From contig JAVKTQ010000005.1 of the NCBI GenBank assembly GCA_031460455.1, positions 1 to 64,000 of the forward strand: a DNA stretch of 64,000 bases, given 5' to 3'. This document shows, in pieces, positions 1 to 8,496 of the stretch. Each line of letters starts with the position of its first letter. Position 1 is the first letter of the stretch. The translations under genes were made by a program, and so were the position numbers. The stretch is from Sporomusaceae bacterium. GTDB lineage: Bacteria; Bacillota; Negativicutes; Sporomusales; UBA7701. Below the pieces are notes generated by a model. It ran no database searches, was not told the origin of the DNA, and saw only the letters and a program-made list of their open reading frames with translations.

Positions 1-20
1 TACCGAAATGTTTTCCCATG

Positions 21-64
21 AAAGAGCCTCCTGTCGTAGTCATCCTACAACAGGAGGCTCTTTT
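21..64. terminator. Bidirectional intrinsic terminator
   Basis: A 13-bp perfect stem (AAGAGCCTCCTGT pairing with ACAGGAGGCTCTT), extended by GTAG/CTAC, ends in T runs on both strands. It can end a plus-strand gene lying left of the window and the minus-strand CYTH-CHAD gene. Confidence 0.85.
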
Positions 65-123
65 GCTCAATGTCCATTTTTCGGGGTTCAGTCCATAAGC
101 CGGTTCTTTTCATATCTGTCCTG

Positions 124-1644
124 CTATTCCTTTTGCCAGCGCTTCGCCGCCCGCCGGAACCGCTTCCAGGCGGCCGCAAACTCCCCGCCCGCCTCAACGT
201 TCAGCCGCGTCATCCAGCCCATCAGCATCCCCGCGTCGCGGTGGACGATCCGGCTGGCGTGTTCGCTCATCCAGCGGCCCATCGCCGCGTCGACCAGCAC
301 GGCGTCGTGCACCTGTCCCAGGCAGTCCTGCAGCCGCCGCAGCCGGGCGACGAGCAGCCTCGTGCGCCGGTCATTAAAAGGCAGGCTCTCCAGCACATAA
401 CGGAGCTTTTTCCCCTCAATCCGCAGCCGGTGGAGGGCAGCCGTGTCCGCCAGGCCGATATCCTTGCCCGCCATCCGCATCTCCTCCAGCCAGCCGCCCA
501 GGCGCGAAACGGCGAAATCCTCCAGCGTCAGATCGCTCGCCCGCAGCGACCTCTCATCGGCCAGCCATGCCCAGAAAGCCAGCAGCGTACCTGTCACGCG
601 TCCCTGTCCCAGATTGGCATTGAGCTCCGCCAGCAGCTTATCCCGCTCGGTCGCCAGCAGCATCTCCAGCCAGGGCGGCGGGGCGAGCGCAGCGCGCGCG
701 GCGAGCATCTCCCGCCACGCATCGCCGATCACGTCGGCCTCACGCAGATCGTGGGTCGCCCTGCTCAAGGCGCGCAGCTCGGATTGCCACGCCTCGTATT
801 CCGCCGGGTCGGCCAGCGGCTTTGCGAACGCGGCCAGCGAACGCAGGCGGCGCAGCTCGACGCGCAGCAGGTGCAGCGCCTCGGCGTTCTTATCGTTGGC
901 CGCGAAAAACGCGTAGGCGGTCAAAACCGTATGGATCTGACCGGCGACAAGGCTCCTCACAGCCGGCACGACAGCGTCCTCCGGATCGAGCGGCGGCGTC
1001 GCCACCGGCCCGAAGCCTTCGTCAAGGCCGGCCAGCACCAGAGCGCGGTAATACTTGCTGCGCGGCTCCACCGCCAACGGGAGCTGGCGGGCGAGCTCCG
1101 CGCCCAGCGCGAGCACCGCCGCCGCCGCCCCATCCTTCAGCTCCAGCTCCACCTCGGCAATCGCCTCTTCCCGGCCGCCGGCCAGGATCGTTCCCCGGTC
1201 GGCAGCCACCTCGATGCGGCTGTCGCCCACGGCCACATCTGCCCGCCGCCGGTCGAAAACAGTGCTGAACCGCGGCGTCAAAGGCGCACCGCCGCCTGCC
1301 GCCGTCAAAAGCGGGCCGGCCTCGGTCGCGCGGAAATAATCGTAACTGGGCTCCGGCCCGTCGACAGTCACGTTCCATTCCCGCCGCTCATGCAAACCGC
1401 CGGCGGACGACCCGTCCGCCTTCACCGTCGCCACCCACCGGTCGCCCTCCAGGCGGATGCGATAAGCCAGACCGGCCTCCTGCAAGTCGCCCTCCGCCGT
1501 ATCGAAATACCATGACTCCAAGTGTTCGTCCTCGGGAGGCGTCAGCAGCAGCGCCGCCACGGCCGGGGCCGCGAAAACCCCTGCCCAGGCCTCGGGCGCC
1601 AGCAAGCGCAGCTTCAGTTCCACCTCGGTATCCAAACCTGGCAT
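124..1644 (-). CDS. CYTH-CHAD domain protein (inorganic triphosphatase-like)
   Basis: This 506-residue protein has an N-terminal CYTH domain with the family signature ExExK (E7, E9, K11), which binds metal and triphosphate in the triphosphate tunnel. A helical CHAD domain rich in Arg and His fills about residues 225-500. CYTH-CHAD proteins hydrolyse inorganic triphosphate or bind polyphosphate. The start lies 12 bp after the stop of the SixA-like gene, so the two are probably one minus-strand operon, and both act on phosphoryl groups. The substrate is inferred from the family only. Confidence 0.88.
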   Translation of the reverse strand: MPGLDTEVELKLRLLAPEAWAGVFAAPAVAALLLTPPEDEHLESWYFDTAEGDLQEAGLAYRIRLEGDRWVATVKADGSSAGGLHERREWNVTVDGPEPSYDYFRATEAGPLLTAAGGGAPLTPRFSTVFDRRRADVAVGDSRIEVAADRGTILAGGREEAIAEVELELKDGAAAAVLALGAELARQLPLAVEPRSKYYRALVLAGLDEGFGPVATPPLDPEDAVVPAVRSLVAGQIHTVLTAYAFFAANDKNAEALHLLRVELRRLRSLAAFAKPLADPAEYEAWQSELRALSRATHDLREADVIGDAWREMLAARAALAPPPWLEMLLATERDKLLAELNANLGQGRVTGTLLAFWAWLADERSLRASDLTLEDFAVSRLGGWLEEMRMAGKDIGLADTAALHRLRIEGKKLRYVLESLPFNDRRTRLLVARLRRLQDCLGQVHDAVLVDAAMGRWMSEHASRIVHRDAGMLMGWMTRLNVEAGGEFAAAWKRFRRAAKRWQKE

Positions 1645-1656
1645 GGCCTATACCCC

Positions 1657-2148
1657 CTAATCCTTATTGTCGCCCAGCGACGACAAAACCTTCGGCCCGG
1701 CGAACCACCGCAGCGTGCCTGTGGCAAAATCGGGCGCAGCGAGCGTAAACCCGGCCGCCGCGCACTTCTTGAACGGCAGCGTCACATCGGCCAACTGCCG
1801 CGCCCAGATACCCAGATAAGGTTCATGGCCCACGACGATCACCGTCCGCTCCTCGGCCGCGCCGGCCCACTCGGCGATGAGGCTCTCCAAACTGCCGGCG
1901 TAAATGGCCGCATGCTCCTTCACCATAGCCGCGCCTAGATAATCGGCGATAATATCGGCCGTCTGACGCGCCCGTAGCGCCGGACTCGTCCAAATTTCGA
2001 CCCGCCCCCCGGCAGGCAGCAGCCGCTCAAGCCCCATGGCCACCGCCAAAGCGCGTTTGCGTCCCTTCGGCACCAGCTCGCGCCGCTCGTCGGGAAGAGC
2101 GGCCGAATCCTCCTCGGCCTTCGCGTGTCTAAGCAAAACCAGCTCCAT
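1657..2148 (-). CDS. sixA: SixA-like histidine phosphatase (phosphoglycerate-mutase fold)
   Basis: A 163-residue histidine-phosphatase-superfamily protein with the RH motif at R7-H8 (LLRHA) and the second active-site histidine at H108 (VVGHEP). The small size and RHA variant match SixA, which dephosphorylates phosphohistidine proteins. The ATG at 2148 was chosen because a GGAGG lies just upstream and the motif then starts at the N-terminus as usual; the open frame continues upstream to 2250 without a good start. It is the first gene of a pair with the CYTH-CHAD gene. The physiological substrate is unknown. Confidence 0.85.
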   Translation of the reverse strand: MELVLLRHAKAEEDSAALPDERRELVPKGRKRALAVAMGLERLLPAGGRVEIWTSPALRARQTADIIADYLGAAMVKEHAAIYAGSLESLIAEWAGAAEERTVIVVGHEPYLGIWARQLADVTLPFKKCAAAGFTLAAPDFATGTLRWFAGPKVLSSLGDNKD

Positions 2149-2208
2149 AGCCTGCCTCCGTCCTATATTCACCGGCAAGCGCCGGCAGCGAATAATATCA
2201 ATAAACAT

Positions 2209-2217
2209 ATTATAGCA
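2209..2217 (-). promoter_or_regulatory. Extended -10 promoter for the sixA-CYTH operon
   Basis: On the minus strand the sequence reads TGC-TATAAT, an extended -10 with a perfect hexamer, about 60 bp before the sixA start. No good -35 is present, as is typical of extended -10 promoters. Confidence 0.5.
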
Positions 2218-2276
2218 TGATACCCGCGCGACAATAAACAAGCCGCACAAATGCGCCGGCGGCAGGCCGGTCTCTC

Positions 2277-2304
2277 ACGCCGCCCCCCTTCGCCTCATAT
2301 AATA
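2277..2304 (+). promoter_or_regulatory. Possible sigma-K-like promoter of the coat-like gene
   Basis: CATATAATA (2296-2304) fits the sigma-K -10 pattern CATAnnnTA, with an AC dinucleotide 17 bp upstream (2277-2278). The same bases also contain a sigma-A-like TATAAT, so the assignment is tentative; it rests partly on the coat-like product. Confidence 0.35.
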
Positions 2305-2334
2305 ATCTGAACACCGAAAAAGGGGGGGGAAACC

Positions 2335-3102
2335 GTGAACTACTTATATAAACCCAAACCCGTCCTCGGCAAGTGCGTGCTGGGCGCGCAGGCCGGGCCG
2401 CAAAGCATCGTCGTCCGGCAACTGGTCGGCGAGGGAGAAACCCAGTGCACGCTCGACATCTGCGTCCGTGTTCCGCGCCGGAAACCGGCGATCGAACAAG
2501 TCATCGACGTATTCATCAAAAAACTGTGCATACACGACGTCGACATTATTCACAACAAAGTCATCGTCTGCGGCGACTTCGAAATCAAGGCCATCTATGT
2601 AGCCTGTCTGCCCGACCAGCCCGTCCACGCCGTGGAAGTGCGCCGCGTCAGATTCACCGCCGACGTCCCCATCTGGGGCGCTATGTGCGGCATGGACGCC
2701 GATGCCAGCGTCATGGTCGAGTACGTCGACTACGACTGCCCGCATCACCACCACCATCACCGCGGCAAATACCATTACGGCAAAGGCATGACCCACGACC
2801 ACTGCGACGACGACAACTGCGGTCACGGCCATCACGACCACTGCGACGACGACAACTGCGGTCACGGCCATCACGACCACTGCGACGACGACAACTGCGG
2901 GTATGACGACCACTGGGACCATGACCACGGCCACCCGTGGTGCAAGCCGAAATGCGCCCCGAGCGACCATCATGACGACAAAGGGTTCCGGCACTTCAAC
3001 GTCGCCGTCGTCCTCAGGGTCGTCGCCAAGGTCATGACCGACCGCGAAATAATAATCTACCCAGGGCAATATCCCGGCCTGCCGGTAAAGCCGAAAGGAT
3101 AA
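2335..3102 (+). CDS. SPOCS/DUF3794-domain protein with His/Asp/Cys-rich metal-binding insert
   Basis: The 255-residue product starts at a GTG preceded by a strong G-rich ribosome site. Residues about 10-135 resemble the SPOCS (DUF3794) beta-rich domain found in spore-coat proteins such as SafA/CotE-complex members, but I assign this by pattern only. Residues about 138-200 hold a run of six His and three 13-residue repeats of the form HDHCDDDNCGHGH, followed by further His/Asp clusters. The C-terminal part returns to a SPOCS-like strand pattern. The insert should bind divalent metal (Ni, Zn, Cu or Fe). There is no signal peptide. The gene is monocistronic between its own promoter and a terminator-like hairpin. 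Confidence 0.7.
   Translation: MNYLYKPKPVLGKCVLGAQAGPQSIVVRQLVGEGETQCTLDICVRVPRRKPAIEQVIDVFIKKLCIHDVDIIHNKVIVCGDFEIKAIYVACLPDQPVHAVEVRRVRFTADVPIWGAMCGMDADASVMVEYVDYDCPHHHHHHRGKYHYGKGMTHDHCDDDNCGHGHHDHCDDDNCGHGHHDHCDDDNCGYDDHWDHDHGHPWCKPKCAPSDHHDDKGFRHFNVAVVLRVVAKVMTDREIIIYPGQYPGLPVKPKG
2794..2910 (+). repeat. Three in-frame 39-bp tandem repeats
   Basis: Units begin at 2794, 2833 and 2872 with an exact 39-bp period (13 codons). The first two are almost identical in DNA and the third diverges at its end. They encode the metal-binding repeats of the SPOCS-like protein. Confidence 0.92.
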
Positions 3103-3114
3103 GGCGTACACAGG

Positions 3115-3139
3115 AGGGCCCCGCTTGGCGAGGGGCCCT
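3115..3139 (+). terminator. GC-rich hairpin after the coat-like gene
   Basis: AGGGCCCC (3115-3122) pairs with GGGGCCCT (3132-3139) around a 9-nt loop. Only a short T stretch follows, so termination may be incomplete. Confidence 0.6.
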
Positions 3140-3267
3140 TCAGACCGTCCATAAGCCCGCAGCAGTTAATACGATTGACTATTCCCGCAGGCCCCCCGAC
3201 GTGATAAAATAAGCCTTGTGAGACATATTGCGACAATATTTGCGCAGAAGGGCACGGGGGCGAAAAA

Positions 3268-5766
3268 GTGATATTCAGCATCAGGGCTCAGATGATTGCC
3301 GCTTTCGTTGCGCTCATTGTTCTCCCCATAATCGTTCTCGGCGTGCTGTCCTATCAGAAAACCGAAGACATCCTCCTCGACAAAGCCAAAGACCACAGCC
3401 TGGAGGCAATGGAGAACGCCAGAGTCTTCTTCATCGAAAACTTCCTCTCCGACGTCGGGACAGCTATCGACACCTTCGCCCTCAACCTCGAAAGCGGCCA
3501 GGCACATTCCCTGTCCAACCCCGGTTCGCTCACGGCCGAATGGGACCAGTTCAGGCGTTTACACCACAGTCTGCCGGCTGTCTTCATCGGCACCGCCGAC
3601 GGTCGCTTCATCGTCTCGTCCAACACCTTGCCGGCCGATGATTTCGATCCCCGCAAGCGCCCCTGGTACATAAAAGCGGTGGACAACCCCGGACACACCG
3701 TATGGAGCGGCGTCTACCTCGATGCCATCACCTTCAAGCCGATCATCAGCGCCGCGCGGACGGTAACGGTCGACGGACACGTTGCCGGCGTGCTCGGCGT
3801 CGACATCTCCCTGCAATCACTGGCCAACGTCGTCAACAAGATCTATTTCGAACAGGGCGGCTACGCCATCCTTGTCGACCAGGGCGGCCTCGTAATGTCC
3901 CATCCCAATCCGGCTGCGCTGGGGACCACCGTAACCGATGAATTCTGGTTCTGGGAAATAAAAAACAAGCCCAAAGGGGTCATCCTTCGTCCCCACGAGA
4001 ACGGCAACGCCTTCGTCAGCTACATCACCATCCCCCAGACGGGGTGGAAGCTCGTCGGCTTCATTCCCCAGGATAACATCCGCAAAGAACTGGCGCCGAT
4101 AAAAGACAGGACGGTAGGCGTGGGGGCGGCGGCGGTCTTTCTCGCCCTCCTCATCGGCGTAACCGTCGCCAGCGGCATCGCCTCCAGAATGCGCGGCCTT
4201 GTGGGGGCGATGGCCAGGGTGCAAAAAGGCGACTTCTCCGCCCGCTGGCACGATTCCTCCGCCGCGGAATTCGCCGAAATCAGCGACCGGTTCACCGCCA
4301 TGGTAACCACACTCGAAAAACTCATCAGGCAGGAACAGGCCTCGCAGCACGAACTCGCCCTCCAGAAGGAGTACTTCGAGCAGCTGTTCGAAAACTCCCC
4401 GGAGAGCATCGCCATCATCGATGCCGCCGACCGGATCGTGAGAGTCAACCAAAACTTCGTCCGCCTGTTCGGCTACACCTTCGCCGAGGCCCAAGGCAGC
4501 TACATCAACGATCTCGTCGTACCGGACGAACTGCGCGAAGAAGGGATCGAAATCAGTAGCAGCGTGCTCAACAACAGAGTAGTCGAGAAGGAGACCGTCC
4601 GCAGACGCAAGGACGGGCAATTGTTCGACATCTTCGTCCTCGGCTACCCGATCGTCGTAATGGGCAAACAGGTGGGCGGCTACATAATCTACCGGGACAT
4701 CTCCGAGCGCAAGGAATCGGAACGGCGGCTCACCTACGCCAGCACCCACGACCTCCTCACCGACATGTACAACCGCCGGTACTTCGAGCAGGAAATGCAG
4801 CGTCTCGACACAGGGGATTACCCGACGGCCGGCATCATCATCAGCGATATCGACGGCCTCAAACTCGTCAACGACACCCTGGGGCACGCCGTGGGCGACG
4901 ACCTGCTCCTGCAGGCGGCCCGCATCATCAAGGACAAAGTGCCCGACAACGCCGTCCTCTGCCGGATCGGCGGCGACGAATTCGCCGTACTTCTCCCCGC
5001 CACCGACGAAGCCAGCCTGCAGGACATTGTCGACGGCATAATGGCCGCCATCGCCGCCGACAACATCAACAGCCGGGAGTACGTGCTCAGCGTCTCGCTG
5101 GGGTACGCCATCCGCGGGCCCGCCCGCGGCAGCATGGACGAAGCTTATCGCGAAGCGGACAGCAGCATGTACCGGGAAAAACTTCACCGCAGCAGCAGCG
5201 CCCGCAGCGCCCTCGTCAAAACCCTAACCGAAGCGCTGCACGCCCGCGACTTCATCACCGAGGGCCACGCCGACCGCCTGCAGGAACACGTCGAAAACCT
5301 CGCCAGAGTTGTCGGCATCCCCGAGCGGCGGATCGGCGACCTGCGCCTGCTGGCCCAATTCCACGACATCGGCAAAGTCGGCATCCCCGACAACATCCTC
5401 TTCAAGCCCGGGCGCCTGAGTGAAGCCGAAACAAAAATCATGCGCCGCCACAGCGAGATCGGCTATCGCATCGCAGTCGCCTCGCCCGACTTCCACCACA
5501 TCGCCGACTGGATCCTCAAACACCACGAGTGGTGGAACGGCGGCGGCTACCCGCTCGGCCTCAGGGGCGAAGAAATACCCGTCGAATGCCGCATCCTCCT
5601 CATCGCCGACGCCTTCGACGCCATGACCCAGGACCGCCCCTACCGCCAGGCGATCTCGACCCAAGAAGCGCTGCGGGAAATCGCCGCCGGCAAAGGCGCC
5701 ATGTTCGACCCCGTCCTCGCGGAAAAATTCATCGGCCTTTTCACTCCTAAGCAGGACGGGAAATAA
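3268..5766 (+). CDS. Membrane sensor: dCache-HAMP-PAS-GGDEF-HD-GYP
   Basis: An 832-residue cyclic-di-GMP enzyme with both domain types. A transmembrane helix at about 8-28 and another at about 283-303 bracket an extracellular double-Cache ligand domain. HAMP (about 305-355), a short coiled coil and PAS (about 367-485) follow. The GGDEF motif is intact (about 568-572), but the RxxD inhibitory site is not seen at its usual place. The C-terminal HD-GYP domain has HD at about 699-700 (HDIGK) and HHEWWNGGGYP near 752-762, so both diguanylate cyclase and phosphodiesterase chemistry look possible. The start is a GTG. The ligand is unknown. The gene stands alone before a terminator. Confidence 0.92.
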   Translation: MIFSIRAQMIAAFVALIVLPIIVLGVLSYQKTEDILLDKAKDHSLEAMENARVFFIENFLSDVGTAIDTFALNLESGQAHSLSNPGSLTAEWDQFRRLHHSLPAVFIGTADGRFIVSSNTLPADDFDPRKRPWYIKAVDNPGHTVWSGVYLDAITFKPIISAARTVTVDGHVAGVLGVDISLQSLANVVNKIYFEQGGYAILVDQGGLVMSHPNPAALGTTVTDEFWFWEIKNKPKGVILRPHENGNAFVSYITIPQTGWKLVGFIPQDNIRKELAPIKDRTVGVGAAAVFLALLIGVTVASGIASRMRGLVGAMARVQKGDFSARWHDSSAAEFAEISDRFTAMVTTLEKLIRQEQASQHELALQKEYFEQLFENSPESIAIIDAADRIVRVNQNFVRLFGYTFAEAQGSYINDLVVPDELREEGIEISSSVLNNRVVEKETVRRRKDGQLFDIFVLGYPIVVMGKQVGGYIIYRDISERKESERRLTYASTHDLLTDMYNRRYFEQEMQRLDTGDYPTAGIIISDIDGLKLVNDTLGHAVGDDLLLQAARIIKDKVPDNAVLCRIGGDEFAVLLPATDEASLQDIVDGIMAAIAADNINSREYVLSVSLGYAIRGPARGSMDEAYREADSSMYREKLHRSSSARSALVKTLTEALHARDFITEGHADRLQEHVENLARVVGIPERRIGDLRLLAQFHDIGKVGIPDNILFKPGRLSEAETKIMRRHSEIGYRIAVASPDFHHIADWILKHHEWWNGGGYPLGLRGEEIPVECRILLIADAFDAMTQDRPYRQAISTQEALREIAAGKGAMFDPVLAEKFIGLFTPKQDGK

Positions 5767-5780
5767 CCCGCAAACAAGAA

Positions 5781-5806
5781 AAAACCGGGGCCAAACCCCC
5801 GGTTTT
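5781..5806. terminator. Bidirectional terminator between convergent genes
   Basis: AAAACCGGGG and CCCCGGTTTT form a perfect stem with T runs on both strands, between the sensor gene (plus) and the LysR gene (minus). Confidence 0.88.
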
Positions 5807-5812
5807 CGCTTT

Positions 5813-6715
5813 TCATATTCCCGCCGGCTCCAGGCCGAGAAACTCCGCCGTGAACGTCAGCCACTGGCGGGCGGCGAACGACAGATAACGGTCGCGGCGG
5901 CGGATCACCGCCAGCTCCAGGCATAACGGCGGACCGGCCAGCGGCACGGAAACGATCGCCGCCGGATCAAGCCCGTCGCAGATCGAACCCGGCAGCAAAG
6001 CGATCCCGAGGTTGGCGGCCACCATCCCGGTCATGAACTCCCGCTGCGAGGTCTGGCAGATCACCCGCGGCGCAAAGCCCGCCTGGCCGCAACGCTGGCG
6101 GATATGGTCGTGGAGACTGAAATCCTCGCGGTACAGCACGAAAGACTCGTCCGCCAGCGCCGTAAAATCGACGGCCGGTTGGCCTGCCAGGCGGTGGCTC
6201 GGATGGACGATCACCCGCAGCGGGTCGCGGATGCAAGAATACACGGCCAGCAGGGCGGTCTTCGCCGGCGGCGTGCAGACCACCCCCGTATCCAGCGTGC
6301 CGTCAAGCACCGCCTCCTCGATCTTCTTCGACCCGTATTCGTACAGCTCGATCCCGATACTCGGATACGCCCGGTTGAACTCCCCCAGCGCGCGGGGGAA
6401 AACGGTCGAAGCGGCGATCGGCGGCATGCCGATCCGCAGCCGTCCTTTGCGCAGGCTGGTCACGTTATCGAGCTCCACCGTCAGGTTCTGGAAAAGACCG
6501 ACAATCTGCTGGGCCTGTTCCAAGAGCGCCTGACCGGCGTCGGTCAGCTCCACCTGCTTGGTGTTGCGGTGAAACAGCGTAACCGACAGATCCTCCTCCA
6601 GCGACTTGATCATCTTGCTGATCGACGGCTGGGTGACATGGAGCCTGGCGGCGGCTTTACTAAAGCTGCCCTGCCTGACGACCTCGAGAAAATATTCGAG
6701 ATGACGTATATCCAT
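5813..6715 (-). CDS. LysR-family transcriptional regulator
   Basis: A 300-residue LysR protein with the typical N-terminal winged helix-turn-helix (residues 1-60, beginning MDIRHLEYFLEVV) and a LysR effector-binding domain (about 90-290). It is transcribed divergently from the D-hydroxyacid dehydrogenase with 119 bp between the starts, the classic arrangement for a LysR protein that controls its neighbour. The effector is probably a substrate or product of that enzyme, which is inference. Confidence 0.92.
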   Translation of the reverse strand: MDIRHLEYFLEVVRQGSFSKAAARLHVTQPSISKMIKSLEEDLSVTLFHRNTKQVELTDAGQALLEQAQQIVGLFQNLTVELDNVTSLRKGRLRIGMPPIAASTVFPRALGEFNRAYPSIGIELYEYGSKKIEEAVLDGTLDTGVVCTPPAKTALLAVYSCIRDPLRVIVHPSHRLAGQPAVDFTALADESFVLYREDFSLHDHIRQRCGQAGFAPRVICQTSQREFMTGMVAANLGIALLPGSICDGLDPAAIVSVPLAGPPLCLELAVIRRRDRYLSFAARQWLTFTAEFLGLEPAGI

Positions 6716-6767
6716 AACCTCGCCTCCTTACCCTTCTATTGTATTATAAATTAAGCGCATAGAAAAC

Positions 6768-6811
6768 ATTCGGAATATGAATTTTACCTATAGGAGAAAA
6801 TACGATAAGAT
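6768..6811 (+). promoter_or_regulatory. LysR-type box and promoter of the dehydrogenase gene
   Basis: ATTC-N7-GAAT (6768-6782) contains a T-N11-A LysR box. Directly after it lie TTTACC (6783-6788) and TAAGAT (6806-6811) with a 17-bp spacer, a weak sigma-A promoter. A weak promoter abutting an upstream box suits activation by the divergent LysR protein. Confidence 0.5.
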
Positions 6812-6834
6812 AGACCCGCAAGGAGGGATAAAAT

Positions 6835-7815
6835 ATGCAGCAAAAAGTATTCATCTCCGGAAAAGTTCCTCGTGTGGCCTACGACATGCTCGCCGCCGAG
6901 TTTCAAGTCACCATGCACGACAGCCTTACGCTCCTCACCAGGGAAGAAATCATCGCCGGCCTCGCCGGCTGCGACGCCCTGCTGCCGCTCCTGTCCGACG
7001 GCATCGACGCCGCCGTCATCAACTCCAACCCCAACCTCAAAATCATCGCCAACTACGGGGCCGGCTTCAACAACATCGACCTCGCCGCCGCCACCGCCCG
7101 CAGCATCCCCGTCACCAACACCCCGGCCGTCTCCACCGCCGCCACCGCCGACCTCACCTGGGGCCTCATCATCGCCATCGCCCGCCGCATCGTCGAAGGC
7201 GACAAAAACACCCGCGCCGGCAAATTTACCGGCTGGGCGCCCCTCTACCACCTCGGCGTCGAAGTCAGCGGCAAAACGCTCGGCGTCGTCGGCCTGGGCA
7301 ACATCGGCAAAGCCGTCGTCAAACGCGCCAAAGGCTTCGACATGCGCGTCGTCTACCACTCTCGCACCAGGCTCAGCCCGGCCCAGGAAGCCGAACTCGG
7401 CGTCGAGTACCTGCCCCTTGAGGACGTCATCCGCGCCGCCGACTTCCTCACCTTCCACGTGAGCTACGACCCATCCATGCGTCATATGATCGGCGCTCCC
7501 CAACTGGCCGCCATGAAGAGCACCGCCTACATCATCAACGCCGCCCGCGGGCCGCTCATCGACGAACAAGCCCTCCTCGCAGCGCTGCGCGCAGGCGCCA
7601 TCGCCGGCGCCGCCCTCGACGTCTACGAATTCGAGCCCCAAATTACCCCCGGCCTCGAAGAACTCGACAACGTCATCCTCTGCCCCCACCTCGGCAACGC
7701 CACCGTCGAAACGCGCGACGCCATGGCAGCTCTCGCGGCCCAAAACATCATCGCCGTCCTCAAGGGGGGCAAGCCGCTCACCTGCGTCAACCCGCAGATA
7801 TACGCCGGTCGTTGA
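6835..7815 (+). CDS. D-2-hydroxyacid dehydrogenase (NAD(P)-dependent)
   Basis: A 326-residue member of the D-isomer-specific 2-hydroxyacid dehydrogenase family. The Rossmann motif GLGNIG sits at about 153-158. The catalytic triad is visible as R238 (NAARGP), E about 267 (YEFEP) and H285 (CPHLGNA). The family reduces 2-oxoacids such as glyoxylate, hydroxypyruvate or phenylpyruvate; the exact substrate cannot be read from the sequence. GGAGG precedes the ATG. The TGA stop lies inside the left end of a dispersed repeat (7807-7842). Confidence 0.9.
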   Translation: MQQKVFISGKVPRVAYDMLAAEFQVTMHDSLTLLTREEIIAGLAGCDALLPLLSDGIDAAVINSNPNLKIIANYGAGFNNIDLAAATARSIPVTNTPAVSTAATADLTWGLIIAIARRIVEGDKNTRAGKFTGWAPLYHLGVEVSGKTLGVVGLGNIGKAVVKRAKGFDMRVVYHSRTRLSPAQEAELGVEYLPLEDVIRAADFLTFHVSYDPSMRHMIGAPQLAAMKSTAYIINAARGPLIDEQALLAALRAGAIAGAALDVYEFEPQITPGLEELDNVILCPHLGNATVETRDAMAALAAQNIIAVLKGGKPLTCVNPQIYAGR

Positions 7816-7842
7816 TAAGGCGCCACCTGCGGCGTTGCTCCC
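7807..7842 (+). repeat. Dispersed repeat, half copy A (left arm only)
   Basis: GGTCGTTGATAAGG followed by the core CACCTGCGGCGTTGCTCC matches the left end of the repeats at 40704, 49484, 52756 and 60504. No right half is visible downstream. The TGA stop of the upstream gene (7813-7815) is part of the element's GTTGATAA end. Confidence 0.75.
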
Positions 7843-7989
7843 GTTCCCCAGGCCGCCTACAAGCCCTTTCGCGGGCATTGTCGGCGGCTCCGTCATTTTC
7901 GCCGCGGGAAAAAGCCGCCGGCGGGAGGGAGTCACGCCGCGCGCGGCGAATATAACCCCAAAACCTGGTTTCCACGGAAGGACAATAGC

Positions 7990-8424
7990 ATGGCTAAAAA
8001 AACGCTCTGGCAGCTGGCCATCGTACTGACCCTCGTCACCACCGCTTTCCTCCTCGTCCAGGCCGGTTTCTTCGCCGTGCAGGGCCCGCCGCCAGCGCCG
8101 CCCGCCGCCACGCCGGCCGCCGTCCCGCCAGCGCAGCCTGTCGCCGAAAGCCCGTCGCCCGCCCCGGCCGCCAACCGGAGCGGCCAGATGAAGCTGGCGG
8201 ACAAACCCGAAGCTTTCACGCCCGCACCGGCCGCCGCCGTCGAATACTCCTACACGCTCAAAAAGCAGAGCAACGAGCGCGTAATCCTGCCTGGAGTCAC
8301 GATCATGTCCGGCGCCAAAGGAGTCAGCATAAAAACCGCCGACAAAGATGAGACCGTCCAGATCAAACGCGACGACACCTATCCGACCAGCGCCTATCAG
8401 GTTATGTGGCACAAGAAATACTAA
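7990..8424 (+). CDS. Small membrane-anchored Pro/Ala-rich protein of unknown function
   Basis: A 144-residue protein that I do not recognise. Residues about 7-30 form one hydrophobic signal-anchor helix, followed by a Pro/Ala-rich linker (about 33-80). A C-terminal domain of about 60 residues contains alternating beta-type segments, with no cysteine or obvious catalytic motif. The topology suggests an extracytoplasmic domain on a flexible stalk. GGAAGGA precedes the ATG and a terminator follows, so it is monocistronic. Confidence 0.7.
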   Translation: MAKKTLWQLAIVLTLVTTAFLLVQAGFFAVQGPPPAPPAATPAAVPPAQPVAESPSPAPAANRSGQMKLADKPEAFTPAPAAAVEYSYTLKKQSNERVILPGVTIMSGAKGVSIKTADKDETVQIKRDDTYPTSAYQVMWHKKY

Positions 8425-8446
8425 CCGGCGAATACCGCCGGTTTTT
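8423..8446 (+). terminator. Intrinsic terminator
   Basis: AACCGGC (8423-8429) pairs with GCCGGTT (8437-8443), followed by a T run. The stem begins at the stop codon of the Pro-rich protein. Confidence 0.8.
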
Positions 8447-8496
8447 GCCGTCTGCGTCCGGCGGCGGCCGATGCCTTCAGAGCGGAGATGTTGTGT

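Noticed and set aside
2794-2910. Short CRISPR-like array
   Set aside because: The 39-bp units are directly contiguous, without spacers, in frame within a gene and Asp/His/Cys coding. No cas genes occur.
3817-5187. Long open frame (456 codons) on the minus strand inside the Cache-GGDEF-HD-GYP gene
   Set aside because: High-GC codon usage leaves antisense frames open. The predicted product is a low-complexity Val/Asp/Gly/Ala mix, and the plus-strand product has clear domains.
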